Of a DNA stretch of 64,000 nt, positions 9,136 to 20,503 are shown piece after piece. The stretch covers positions 28,360,011-28,424,010 of the forward strand of contig CM046297.1 of the NCBI GenBank assembly GCA_025267735.1, written 5' to 3'. The notes beneath the pieces are model-generated. The model had not been told where the DNA came from. It saw only the letters and a list, made by a program, of their open reading frames with translations, and made no database searches. Source of the DNA: Mactra quadrangularis. Lineage: Eukaryota > Mollusca > Bivalvia > Venerida > Mactridae. Positions within the stretch are counted from its first letter, which is position 1; every line of letters starts with the position of its first letter. The position numbers and the translations under genes were made by a program.

Positions 9136-12100
9136 GTAATTTTCAATAGATACTTATTGTTTTTCACAATTTACTAGTTATAAGTCGTTGTTTCGTAGTA
9201 AATACGATGTTAAATTAAATTGTTGAGAATGTTTCGTTGAGTTTTAATGTATTCAGTAATCGAAGTATGATGCAAACAACATATTTGTATGTACGCACTA
9301 CCGGCTCTGCAATGTGAACATGAGCCTCCATTCATCCCCTTTCTTTCGATACTGTAACTCGAGCCACTGCATATGAAATAATAACTTCAGTAAGCAGTGA
9401 CTCACTGAGTGGATAGAGTTGAGCTTCTAGTCTCATAGTCTAAAGTTACAGGAGTTCCATATCCTGAGACATAGATTTCTAAATGATGGGGTAAAAATAA
9501 CTGTGTGAATCTTACTTAATTTCTCTAATATGCTTTTCATATCTTGACTGTTCTACTTTCTTTCCTTTTCTTTATTTTTCTCTTTGTACTTTTTATCTTG
9601 TGCACCATTAAAGAATTGTCAACTTTCTGACAGCTTGACGTCTGAATGTAGATTAGTCCTAAATATAAGACCCTACGTAACTTTTTTATCATTTGGACAT
9701 TTTTCTGTTATGTAGGGTCTTAACAGATTGCTTCAGTTTGGACAGAATACAGAAGTTCATCAGCCCAAACTCACACGATACCTTAAAGTGGAAAAGTTAT
9801 TTGTCTTTACCGTATCTAGTTAAAGGCACTTTGCTTTTGATTCCTCCTGAAATATTGTCCAACCATAACTGAACTCTCAAGTAAACAAAGAAAACATGAA
9901 ACATCTTGTTCTTTGACAGCTTTAAGTTTTATTCATATTTTCTTTGTTACTATGGACTATTGACCTGCAGACAGCATTACCAAAATGGGGGGAAATTAAT
10001 CTTAAAATATGAACAGACAAACTGTCTGTCATTCCCTTCACTTAATTTAAAATAATTAGTGAATATTCTAGAACTCCAAAAAGGGCAGGGTGGGACCAAA
10101 AAAGGGCAGGGCGCCGCGCGCCGCGCGACTTTTAAAATTCTGAAGTATATATGTAGTCAATAACATTAAGTGAACTGATGTTTTTAGTATATTATTTATA
10201 TATTCATTGTAGCTGCATGCTCAACAAGTTCTTACATGCTTTTCTATAATCATGTACTCGTGGACAAATTTACTTAGCATAGTTGTAAAACATGCTTTTG
10301 TGTTTAATCTTTAGCTATTTAAAAGTCCAAAAAGGGTGGCTAGATTTGAAACAAATCGTTTTCACTATACAAGCTCCGTCTCTGCCATGATCTCTAACTT
10401 TAAGTGGCCACCTATAGAAACCACTGTAGAAGAACAAGAACCAGACTAATAATATTCTATAAAATTGTCTATAATCTTATTGGTATACACCCTGGCCCTG
10501 CCTTATTCATACCCAACACATAAAAAACAAGACAAGACAATGTTCAGCAGCCATCTCCATTCATTTTAACATATAAGCATGTCCAAATATTCTTCCTTTC
10601 CAAGCACAATAATTCAGTGGAACAAGTTGTCAGCTGCTGTACACCAAGCGACAGTTGACTCGTGTATATATATCTAGTTTATCACTGTTAATAAGTGATT
10701 ACTGAATCTATTGTTTTTTTTGTTTTTACCCAAATTTTAATTGCAAGCACCAGCACATAATCCTCTAAGTAATGAGGGAGTGCAGTATTCTCTTAGAAGA
10801 AGAAGGAGCTATTGCTGAAATCAATAAATTTGCTTTTTATTTTGTGTTTGGTTTTTTTCTACAAAATATTGGGGTGCAAAACGATTTGCTAATATACGAT
10901 TTTTCTATTAAATCGTTTAATCTGATAAAGAAAGCATCTAATGTAATTAAACTTTAGATTTGTCAGCACCTGCACATAATCCTCTAATAAATTAGGGAGT
11001 GCATTATTCTCTAAGAAATAGAGGAAGCCATTGCTTAAGTCATTCAATTTGCACTTAACCTTTTTGTTTTTCTGCAAAATATTGGGGTGCAAAACGATTT
11101 GCTAATATACGATTTTCTATAAAATTGTTTATTCAGCTAAAGAAAGCATCAAATGTAAATATTTATGTAAATAATTATAGTGAAAACTGTTCTTGAGCTA
11201 CTTTGTACAAGAAAAAACTAATATGACTTGTTTGACAAGTGAAAAACGATCGATACAAAACATCGTCAGTATCAAATCGTTCTGCACCCCCAAAAATGTA
11301 ACGGATAGCAAATTCTCGTTTCTGTATTTTTTACAAATCCTGCGGGGGACAATTGTTTTGTATATCATAATATGCCCAAGTAAATTGCAATTTACATCAC
11401 ATTCGTCCACTAAAAATAACAAAAAACCCTGCTAATTGCTCAGCATGGTTTGGTCATCAGTGTCAATTTAATCCTTGACGCGTATAGGTACCTGACTGTA
11501 TATATGTATATTGACGTTGTCAAGCGTGTTACAGGCATACCCTAACAACCACCTTATTGATTTTTGACACTGCCCTTTCACAGTAGGCGTGTCATTTAAT
11601 TACTGATTGATAAAGATTATACAATTGACGTGTGAATTTACCGATGATTGACAATTATGAAAATATTTTTGAAGGAAATTAAAGGGCAACAGGGCGCTTT
11701 GACACTCGCAGGGCGGGACTTTTAGGGCAGCAGGGCGGGGCTAAAAAAGGGCAGGGCGCGACGCCCTGCTATTCTGCTTTAGAAAAATCACTAAAATAAT
11801 GTTTGTTTCTATATTGAAGCAATACAATTCTAAACGTTCATATGGAGAGGATGAAGATCACTATAGAAATAAAAGAAGAAGAAGAGACAGTGATCAAGGG
11901 GAGGAGTCACAGAAGTTCAGAAAGTTGTTCATTGGAGGATTAAGTTATGACACCATGGATGATGAATTAAAAAGATACTTTGAACAGTTTGGTGATGTGG
12001 AAGATTGCATTGTTATGAAGGAACCTCAGACAGGAAGGTATGGTGACAAGAATTTGTTTTTTGGGTTTGTTTTTTTGGTTGGATTAAACGCTGTAGAAAC

Positions 12101-15100
12101 ACAATGTATAGGTCTTATAAGGGCTGTCAGTCAACCTACTCACTAATACTAGAAAGGCTAAATCTCTGGATTTAGCTGTTAACACGTAACCAGTTACTAG
12201 GCCTATATTCCCGTCAGTGACCGACAACTGCCCTACATGATTAAGAATCTGTGGCTGAATAGCCATAGAAATTATTTCATGACCAAACAACCTGAAAATT
12301 AGTAGACAAGCTAGCCAAATATGAACAACTCTTATCCTGGGACTTCTAAACCTAGTGGGTAAACTTCCATCCAAACTTTACAATGAGTTTAAACACAGAG
12401 CGTATTTCAATTATTTTCAAAATAATTTTTTGTCTTTTCACAGATCGCGAGGGTTTGGGTTTGTAACTTTTACAGAATCTAAAATGTTAGATGATTGTCA
12501 AGCGTCTAGACCTCACATTATTGATGGTAGACAAGTAGAAACTAAACGGGCCATGCCTAGAACAGTAAGTCTTATAATCTTATCTTTTTTATACACTGGA
12601 TTTAACGCCATTTCAACACTTGGTAGGGGTGTAACGGTTAACGGATATACCGGTTAATATTGCAATACAACTTCTGGCGGTTTTTAACCTGTTCGTTTTT
12701 CTCTGAACCGGTTTTTGTGGTTATTTTCCATACTGATTGTTTTAATCAGAGCCTGAAATTTAAAGTTAGTATAAATGTTAAATGTGTTCAGAAACTTGAA
12801 ATATTTTTCGTAAAGTCAGAGAATAATTATCCTTGAAAGTCCATTCAAAACCTTTTTTCTAACGAATTCAAACATTTGCATAATATGTGTAGATCATTTG
12901 AATATACAATGTTGATTAAATTAAGACGATGCACGTGCATTAATTCATGCTATGCATGTATGCGCAAAGAACAATATGTATTGCAATATATTGCAATACG
13001 GGTTTCGTGTATTGCAATATATTGCAATACGGTTTTTACCGTATTGTTACACCCCTAACTTTTGGACCCTTGTCTATAACCAGTAATCTTGAATATATGC
13101 AACCTTACTGGCTTAAACACTGGCTGGAGTACAGGCTTAGTAGTAGGTTGGATCTAGAGAGGATAAAGTGCTGCATTTGAACACAAAACTGTTGAAATTT
13201 TGTTTTAATACTTGTTTTTTTAATTGTGAAATAAATGATGGCTTTTAGCTACACGGTTTATTCTACTTTGTTTTCAAATGTCTGTGTAAAGAATGACAGA
13301 TGTAAACACAATGCATGGAGGTAAAAATAGCCTTTGAAAAGTTTCACGTAATGTGTATTCTGTATTGGATAGCAATAATATATTGAATAGGCACAAACAA
13401 CAAATTTAATTTGTTCAATACAGTTGAGTGGAGAAATTATTAGAATGTAAGCATTGCCATATCATGGTTTCAGGTAAATAAACGTGTTTACCCACAATCC
13501 TTAGCATAGTATCGCACAGACCTGTCTGAGAGGACAATGGTCCATAACCTGTTTTTGCATTGATTATTTTTTATAGTCTGGAAATAACAAATCAGAAGAA
13601 GTCAAAGAATCTGTCTTTAAATTATTTGCTGGTGGAATTAGTCAATCTACTACATCTGAAACATTGGAGGAAAGATTTAAACAGTTTGGTACAGTGAAAC
13701 ATGTGGAGTTAATGATGGACAAAGTCACTGGACGTCATCGTGGATTTGCTTTTATAACATTTGAAGACACTGACTCGGTGGATAAAGCTGTTTGTATGTT
13801 ATTAGTAATATTTTTTCACATTAAAGGTCTATAGATATCGTTAGGAATTCAAGTACAGTATATCGTGGGTTTAGCACAAAACAGTCGTAAGTCACTCTTT
13901 TAAGCCCGATTTTTCAACGAAAAAATTCGACAAATAGTTTGGCGAAACACGGGCGGGCGGTCGGGCATCCGGTGAGGTTAACAATTGCATTTTACAATTC
14001 TAACATACCATGTTATGAACAGAATTAGAAAGTAACCCCAACTCTACCTGGCTTTATTATGGATTATTTTCCTTTGTAAATTTTGCGTTAAAGTTAAAAT
14101 CCATTAAAATCCGGCTTTAATGTGGTTTCCACATTACATTTCTTGTTTACATTTAAGCTCTATAGATATTATTAGAAATTCAAATATGGTATACATGTAT
14201 TGTGGGTTTAGTGCAAAACAGTCGTAAGTCACTCTTTTCTAATATTGGGTTATGACTGCTTTGCGCTTAACCTGCAATATTCCTTATTATTCCTAGCTGT
14301 AGGTTAAAGATTAGATACTCAGTAGTTGCCTTAGTTTTAGATATTGATTTTGTCATGGCTGTAAAGGTCACTTTGGGTAAATTTACTTTATCATATTTAA
14401 TGTAGTAATTTCACCATAATTATTTTGTACTTATATTAACGCTCCCTTACGGTAAATGTAATGCCCCCGGGGAGTTTTAATAGGGAATATACGGTATAGC
14501 GTATGTTTAAAGCTGTAATACATAAGAAATAGTACACACCACTGAGGGCCTCCTGGTTTAATAGTGACCGATCAGTCAGCCCTGTAACATATAGTGTACC
14601 GAAGCCAAAGGCTGAGGTCTATTATATGTTAGTGGGCTGGCTGGGAGGATAACTCCAGATAACTTCTGAGCATTGAAATCACTTTCAGACAGGCTACATG
14701 TATCCATCACTGTACCCTTTTACACATGGGTGGTGTGGAACAATTATAGGTAAATTTTTTGCTCAAGGAAATTAGCAGTGTCCCTAGTGGGGATCGAACC
14801 TAAGACCTCTCGATCCCTTAGTGCGGGTCCTACCACTGGGCCATTGATCCTACAATATATCCCCTTTTACTTAAATTCTAGGCATTCTAATTTGAACACC
14901 ATATTGTTTTTACCTCGATTTCCATCTTTATGCTTTTGTGTGACATGCGTTACTGTTAGTAAACATTACAGCAAAAATGTGGAGAGTCAGGAATTTTGAG
15001 GGACTCTTTTTATACTTTTTATTGTGAAAAACTTAAAGTTAAAAATCATGTTTTTTTTCATATTACTCACATTGTATAACTTTGAAAATGTTGATTTCAA

Positions 15101-18100
15101 ATATGTTTTTTCTCTATACTCTCATATCCACCATATTGGAAATCTCCACTTGACAATTATTTTTTTCTACGATAGCTTTCTGTCATTAAAAAAGTTGTAA
15201 ACGATGGACAAATGAATAACAAATTTATTGTTAAGGTCATTTATTAGTTATGGCTTTATTTTGTTATGGTATGCAGTGATAGTTTCTCAGGTGAGTCGGA
15301 ACTACATACACTAGGATACTTGTTATAATAAAATATAGTCAAACCTCTGCTAACTGGCACCTTTGAGTTTGAATAGTGGGCACCTACCGATAGTGGCCAT
15401 CTAATCAGATTCCCCACAACCAAAAGCACTCTATAAAAAAACCCTGAAATAACAATGTAATAATGCAAATGCATTAAAACTATATTTTCAGTAAAGAAGC
15501 ATCTAGATATAGATGGACAATTAGTAGAAGTAAAGAAAGCTGAGTCTATAAACTCACGTAAAAGTAAGTTAGTTATCTAACTCTGGATTAGAAAAATAAC
15601 TGTTAGGTTTCATTTCCTGATCATATAAGCATGCACTACATTGCTTTACTTGGATGCTGGTAAAAAAAATTTCAAAAAGTTTTAAACATTTAAATTACCA
15701 TATTTACAGCTGGCAGATATTTGTTGTCAGTTTGGTAAGGAAGTCACTTCTCAACACTGTTTTACCTTTTACTGGTTGCGACATGCCTGAAAAGTAGCCA
15801 TTTTTTCACCATTACGCGCTAGGGCTACTACAAGATGCTCTAATTTCATTACTTATTATCCCCCGCCGATGGAATCGGGAGGGGGATTAAGTTTTGGAGT
15901 TGTCCGTCCGTCCATCCGTCCGTCCGAATTCTTTCCGGAGTAGTTCTCTGCAACTACTGGCTGGAATTCAACGAAACTTTATGGGAATCAACAATATCAA
16001 GAGGAGATGCGCATATCGTCAGCTTGTTACGGTCAGACCCTTTAACTCAGAGTTATGGCCCTTGATTAGTTATGTAGTATGCATATAGAGTAAAAGTCGT
16101 TTCCGCACTACTTCTCTGCAACTACGGGCTGGAATTCAGCGAAACTTTATGGGAATCTTCAATACCAAGAGGAGATGCGCATATCGTCAGCTTGTTCTAG
16201 TCAGACACTTCAACTCAGAGTTATGGCCCTTGATTAGTTATGCAGTATGCATATGGAGTAAAAATCGTTTCCGCGCTACTTCTCTGCAACTACGGGCTGG
16301 AATTCAACGAAACTTTATGGGAACCTTCAATACCAAGAGGAGATGCGCATATCGTCAGCTTGTTCTAGTCAGACACTTTAACTCAGAGTTATGGCCCTTG
16401 ATTAGTTATGCAGTATGCATATGGAGTAAAAAAATCGTTTCTCTGCAACTACGGGCTGGAATTCAACGAAACTTTATGGGAATCTTCAATACCAAGAGGA
16501 GATGGGCATATCGTTGCCTTGTTCCTGTCAGACACTTTAACTCAGAGTTTTGGCCCTTGATTAGTTATGCAGTATGCATATAGAGGAAAAATTGTTTCCG
16601 CGCTTTTTCTCTGCAACTAATGGCTGGAATTCAACGAAATTTTATGGGAATCATCAATATCTGGAGGAGACGCGCATATCGTCGCCTTGTTCCGGTCAGA
16701 CCTTTCAGCACGTAGTTATTGCCCTTGTGCAGTGTTCATATAGAGAAATATTGCTATTTCTTTGCAACAGCTGGATTGATTTCAACAAGATTTTATGGAA
16801 ACCATCAATACAGAAAAGAAATTTGCATCTCATTGGCGTGTCCTGATAATTTTATTTAACATGGAGTTATGTATGGTCCCTGTTATGGTTTTATGGATTT
16901 GCCATGATAGATATATTTATTAATAAAGCCTTATGTCTCCAGTTGTTGTGTTAGTAAAAACAAGTACTGGGCGGGGTGTATAAATTCAACGAATTTGCTT
17001 GTTATCATACAGATATTTATATGCAACTTGGCCAAGTTATACCCTTGGTAAATGTCTTTCAGAAAAACCAAGTTGAGCCCTGATCCCAGTTACCATGGCA
17101 ATGCTGGGGCAGAGCAAAAAGGGCAAAAAATGCAATTTTTGCTCTTTTCCACCCCAAATTTGCATTTCAAACGGTAATATTTTCCAAAAAAAATTTACCC
17201 TGTCTTGTACTAAGTGCCTACTTTTGTCTGTGACTGACAGCTGCCCTACATAACTAAGAATCATTGGTAGGAGGGAGAGTGGCCATAGAAATAATTTCAT
17301 GACCAAACTCCACGAAAGTAGGCCCCACATGGGGGGATTCGAACCCACGACCCCTCGATCAATAGACTTGCGTGCTACACCAACTGAGCTAGCTGGGTGG
17401 CTGTATATACAATATGAAAAAAGTTTAGGAAACAACTCGCCTTCTTCATGACTGTTGACAGAACTTAAATTTTTGTACTCTTTAACATTATCTTGGTTTG
17501 AATTCCAGATAGAGATAGAGGTTCATCAAATATGGGAATGAATAATAGTAAGTGTAATAACTAATATTATTACATGATTCCTTGTATAAATGTAGTTTGA
17601 TATTTTTAACTGTTTTCTGAAATTCTAAAAACTATCCATGTTTGCGAACTATTGACCGGTCTATAGTTTTGACTGTTTACTGGGCATGCTCTGACGTCAC
17701 GCTATGTTACTTGAACTGTTACTGTGCTGATATAAGAGAAAGTAACTGCTGCGGGGAGTTTGACCTTTACCAGGCCCTTACAAATACATCAAGTGTCCAT
17801 CGATCTTGATCATAAACCAGATGTAAACATGTCAACAACTGCTCTGCACTTTTTTCAGAAGAAAAAAATCCTCTTGGAAATATGTGTATATAGGCTTAAA
17901 AATCTGTTCCGAAAAATCCATTTGATCTCTATGGTCTACCTGGGAAATTCCCGAATGACGCAATTGTAGCATAGTGGATTCTAGTCTGGTTCACTGCCTT
18001 TTACTTACAGAAATACCCTAGATCTTGAGGAAGTAACCCAGTCTCTAAAATGAAGTCATTCATCAGGCATAGGGATATGAGCTATTGAGCAATATCCGGG

Positions 18101-20297
18101 CAAAGTCAACATGTGTTTTGTATTGAGTAAAAATTTCAAATGCAGTCTAGTTTTGAAATAAGATAAATACTGTTTTGGATTATGCCACTTAAACGGATAA
18201 CAGACTTTTTCAAGTCGGGTACAGAGATCGTCCTGCAGCCATGTTCTTCTTTGAATATGGAAGAGCTAATGCAGGAATCTTCGTCTCGGTGTTGGAGCAG
18301 CCCCATCAGGAAAAACGCAAAATGTTCTAGCTGAAATTTCTAGAATCGTGGAAAATGACTATTCAAAGACTGCTTATATATTTAACATGTATTACTGTGA
18401 TTGTTTAATAAATTAGTAATGGCCAATCCCAACCATGGAACATAAACTCTTTCAAGTCTTTCATTGATTTTGTATCTAATATCAGTTTGTGACACTAAGA
18501 CCAGTTCTGTGAACAACATTGGGATTGTTAAAATTTTAACTGATTCTAGTCTAAATATTCTATTTCAGGAAACATGAACAATAAATCTGGTATGAATAAT
18601 AGTGGATATGGCAACTCTGGAATGGGCAACATGGGAGGAGGAGGGGGAATGGGAAACATGGGAGGTGGAATGGGGAATAATATGGGAGGTGGGATGATGG
18701 GAAATATGGGTGGGAATATGGGAGGTGGCATGATGGGAAATATGGGTAGTGGCATGATGGGAAATATGGGTGGTAACATGGGAAATATGGGAAATGGTAT
18801 GGGAAATATGGGAATGGGAGGAAACATGGGAATGGGAAATATGGGGATGGGAATGGGAAATATGGGGATGGGGAATATGGCTGGAAACATGGGTAATATG
18901 GGTGCAGGAATGGGAAACATGGGGAATAATATGGGTGCTGGTATGGGAAATATGGGAGGCAATATGGGTATGGGCAATATGGGGATGGGAATGGGTAACA
19001 TGGGAATGGGAAATATGGGGATGGGCATGGGAATGGGGAATTATGGAATGGGTGCTATGGGCATGGGTCAAATGGGTGGGAATCAGCAGACAACTTCAGG
19101 AGCTACTGGAAGTACTGATTCCAAAGCAGTTACTACATATGCTGGACAAACAGGGACTTCTCAGTCGGATAATCAAAATCAAATGGGTCAAGGTCAAATG
19201 ATGGGAAATCCAATGGGAATGATGGGTAATATGGGAATGATGGGAATGATGAATCCAATGTTGGCCAATCAAATGGCAATGATGAATCAAATGGCTATGA
19301 TGAACCAAATGGGTATGGGAAACCAAATGGGCATGGGAAACCAAATGGGTCAAGGGCAGATGGGACAAGGTCAAATGGGTCAAGGGCAGATGGGACAGGG
19401 TCAAATGCAAGGTCAGATAGGTCAAGGACAAATGCAAGGTCAAATCGGTCAAGGACAAATGCAAGGTCAGATTGGTCAAGGACAAATGCAGGGTCAGATG
19501 GGTCAGGGACAAATGCAAGGTCAAATGGGTCAAGGACAAATGCAAGGTCAAACAGCTCAAGGTCAAGCTCAAATTCAGGGTCAGATGAATCAAGGTCAAA
19601 GTGGAAATCAGACGTCAGCCCAACTAGGTCAAACAGGTAGTGCATCTCATAGTCAACTTGCCAACCAAATGGCTCAAGGTCAGCTACAAGGTCAAATGGC
19701 TTCTGGGACAAATAGAGGTCAAATTCAAGGTCAACTTAATTCCATGATGAGTTCAACTCAACCAGGATATGGGACATCACAACAGAGTCAATCTACTTCA
19801 GCAAGTCCTGGAGGAAACACTCCGTCATCTGCTTCGTATATGTCTGGGTACACAGGAGTTAAAGTAGACAGTGAGTATAAAGTTAAAGTCCAAAATATTT
19901 AGTAAGCTTAAGGTTTTCAGTACAACATTTTTGATTCTATAACAAATTTATCAATATTTGTACCCTGGCAATTTATTATTTCATGCCAAAACATTGAAAC
20001 TGTATCATTACTTGAGATGTTATAACATTCATTGTTAGTGCAGAATTTGCATCCAGTATAGTCCATATTTTTCTCAACTGTCTGAGTTTGAATAGTTTCA
20101 CTGATTGAATACACACTATCACAATATCACAATGGATCTTTATAGAACCTACTGTCAAGTAACAGACTGTTGAGTTTTGCAGTACTGCATTACACTACCT
20201 TATTTATTTTCTTTGACTTTGCCAAGATGTAAACCATTGTGTGGTGATTTATTCTAAACAATATTTTTATTTTTTATTTACAGGAAATCAAAGATGA
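9121..20297 (+). CDS. hnRNP A/B-type protein: two RRMs plus Met/Gly/Asn/Gln-rich prion-like tail
   Basis: Coding exons are 9121-9135, 11820-12037, 12444-12564, 13577-13793, 15492-15563, 17509-17547, 18569-19870 and 20284-20297, all GT/AG and phase-consistent, giving 665 residues. Reading through the 19870 donor instead gives 671 residues with a stop at 19900. A bipartite nuclear signal (KR at 10-11, KRRRR at 23-27) precedes RRM1 with RNP2 LFIGGL (41-46) and RNP1 RGFGFVTF (80-87). RRM2 has RNP2 LFAGGI (134-139) and RNP1 RGFAFITF (173-180). From about residue 228 the chain is low complexity: MGN/MGG repeats, an NQMAMM block, then GQGQMQGQI repeats. Tandem RRMs with SRGFGFVTF and RPHIIDGR are typical of the hnRNP A/B, DAZAP1 and Hrb27C group that binds pre-mRNA in the nucleus and shuttles. 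I cannot name the orthologue with confidence; no M9-type PY signal was seen. Confidence 0.93.
9666..9722. repeat. Short perfect-like hairpin in hnRNP intron 1
   Basis: TAAGACCCTACGTAAC (9666-9681) and its reverse complement with one mismatch (9707-9722) flank a 25-base loop. It may be the remnant of a small inverted-repeat element. Confidence 0.7.
10057..11793. mobile_element. Non-autonomous DNA transposon, 1.7 kb, 7-bp target duplication
   Basis: The ends are TAGTGAATATTCTAGAAC on the left and the complement of TAGTGATTTTTCTAAAGC on the right. The flanking AAATAAT occurs at 10050-10056 and 11794-11800. GC-rich AAAGGGCAGGGCG blocks lie just inside each end. Two direct repeats of about 200 bp (near 10744-10958 and 10963-11165) share the GGGGTGCAAAACGATTTGC string. 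No transposase is visible. The right end is only 26 bp from hnRNP exon 2. A short relative is at 42039-42196. It may be hAT-like, but the 7-bp duplication is unusual for that group. Confidence 0.75.
11820..12037 (+). CDS. hnRNP exon 2: NLS and first half of RRM1
   Basis: It opens [13 protein letters not shown] after TATTGAAG and ends at GGAAG|GTATGG with two bases of a codon. It contains the basic nuclear signal and RNP2 LFIGGL. The ATG at 11799 lies in the intron and would only be a start if exon 1 were absent. Confidence 0.9.
12050..12360 (-). mobile_element. tRNA-headed SINE, family 3 (reverse, truncated head)
   Basis: The minus strand carries the family 3 body: CTTTCCAG, then GAGTAGGTTGACTGACAGCC and the GTGTTTCTACAGCGTTTAATCC tail region, as at 43530-43775. 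The tRNA-like head is not clear. Confidence 0.65.
12444..12564 (+). CDS. hnRNP exon 3: second half of RRM1
   Basis: The acceptor is CTTTTCACAG. With the two bases of exon 2 it reads [16 protein letters not shown], giving RNP1, then [21 protein letters not shown]. The donor is ACA|GTAAGT, phase 0. Confidence 0.93.
12624..13057. mobile_element. hAT-type MITE
   Basis: The ends are TAGGGGTGTAACGGT and its complement (ACCGTATTGTTACACCCCTA). The candidate 8-bp target duplications ACACTTGG and ACTTTTGG match at six of eight positions. The inside has GCAATATATTGCAATACGG palindromes typical of this group of small hAT relatives. No coding capacity. Confidence 0.8.
13577..13793 (+). CDS. hnRNP exon 4: most of RRM2
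   Basis: It reads [20 protein letters not shown] through [18 protein letters not shown], phase 0 at the start and one base over at the end. Both RNP motifs of RRM2 are present. Confidence 0.93.
13835..14290. repeat. Interspersed repeat, also present at 57515-57790
   Basis: The block with CATCCGG, GTTAACAATTGCATT, CATACCATGTTATGAACAG and CTCTACCTGGCTTTATTATGG recurs in NBR1 intron 19. An inverted pair around AGTCGTAAGTCACTC and TTATGACTGCTTTGCGC lies at its right side and resembles the hairpin at 40455-40540. Confidence 0.6.
14520..14860 (-). mobile_element. tRNA-headed SINE, family 2 (reverse)
   Basis: On the minus strand: a tRNA-like head with AGTGGTAGGACC and a B-box-like GGTTCGATCC, followed by CCCACTAGGGACACTGCTAA, GAGCAA and the ACAGT block. 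The same order is seen at 47695-48000. Confidence 0.7.
15492..15563 (+). CDS. hnRNP exon 5: end of RRM2
   Basis: It reads [18 protein letters not shown], the last strand of RRM2, then SINSRK. 72 bp, one base over at each end, donor AAA|GTAAGT. Confidence 0.9.
15860..16965. repeat. Element with about 165-bp internal tandem units
   Basis: It starts with CCCCGCCGATGG and a GTCCGTCCGTCC microsatellite. Units starting CTCTGCAACTACGGGCTGG recur near 15946, 16108, 16281, 16442 and 16608, with a weak sixth near 16760. It ends by a GGGCGGGG stretch near 16965. Related single-unit copies sit at 44300-44523 and 54160-54475. The 144-codon ORF at 16149-16583 is just this repeat. Confidence 0.85.
17200..17400 (-). 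mobile_element. tRNA-headed SINE, family 3 (reverse)
   Basis: The minus strand begins with a tRNA-like head GCTAGCTCAGTTGGTGTAGC and GGGTTCGAATCC, followed by CCCATGTGGGGCCTAC, TCATGAAATTATTTC and CTCCTACCAATGATTC. This matches 43530-43775. Confidence 0.75.
17509..17547 (+). CDS. hnRNP exon 6: short linker exon
   Basis: 39 bp, one base over at each end, reading [13 protein letters not shown]. It joins the RRM region to the low-complexity tail. It could be skipped without changing frame. Confidence 0.8.
18569..19902 (+). CDS. hnRNP exon 7: Met-rich prion-like tail, with retained-intron stop
   Basis: The acceptor TATTTCAG opens [16 protein letters not shown]. Residues then run as MGN/MGG repeats to about 19075, a short Ser/Thr-rich spacer, a Met-rich NQMAMM block (19260-19345), and about eleven GQGQ(M) units to 19560. 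It ends in [15 protein letters not shown] strong donor GTGAGT starts at 19871. If spliced, the chain ends with RNQR from 20284. If not, it ends [10 protein letters not shown] at 19900-19902. Long minus-strand ORFs over this exon are codon-bias shadows. Confidence 0.9.
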
Positions 20298-20313
20298 ATA
20301 ACCTGACCAGGGG
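20284..20313 (+). CDS. hnRNP exon 8: last codons RNQR then stop
   Basis: The acceptor TTTACAG precedes GAAATCAAAGATGA. In frame with the 19870 junction it gives RNQR and TGA at 20295-20297. The exon ends at GGG|GTAAGT (20314) and continues as 3' UTR, probably to an exon starting at 22175. The stop is only 16 bases from that junction, so decay by nonsense surveillance is not expected. Confidence 0.7.
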
Positions 20314-20503
20314 GTAAGTTATACCACATTCATATTACATGTATATAATATACTAACTAAAATTGTTGGGCCCATCTCCGTGAATGAGTCATTAAAATGT
20401 CTGACTACAGTGGCTTTAACTATCAGTATTCAAAGTTTGTAGGTTAGAGACTGACTTATGGGCTCCTAATGTTAAATTGTTGGCATTAACTTACAGAGGA
20501 AAT

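Noticed and set aside
16149..16583. 144-codon ORF with internal repeats
   Set aside because: It reads a 165-bp DNA tandem repeat that is interspersed elsewhere; no protein family.
18546..19711. Long minus-strand ORFs (up to 168 codons) opposite the hnRNP tail
   Set aside because: They are mirror readings of a simple codon repeat (Ile/Pro, His/Ser, Leu/Thr or Asp/Leu repeats) without splice signals or known domains.
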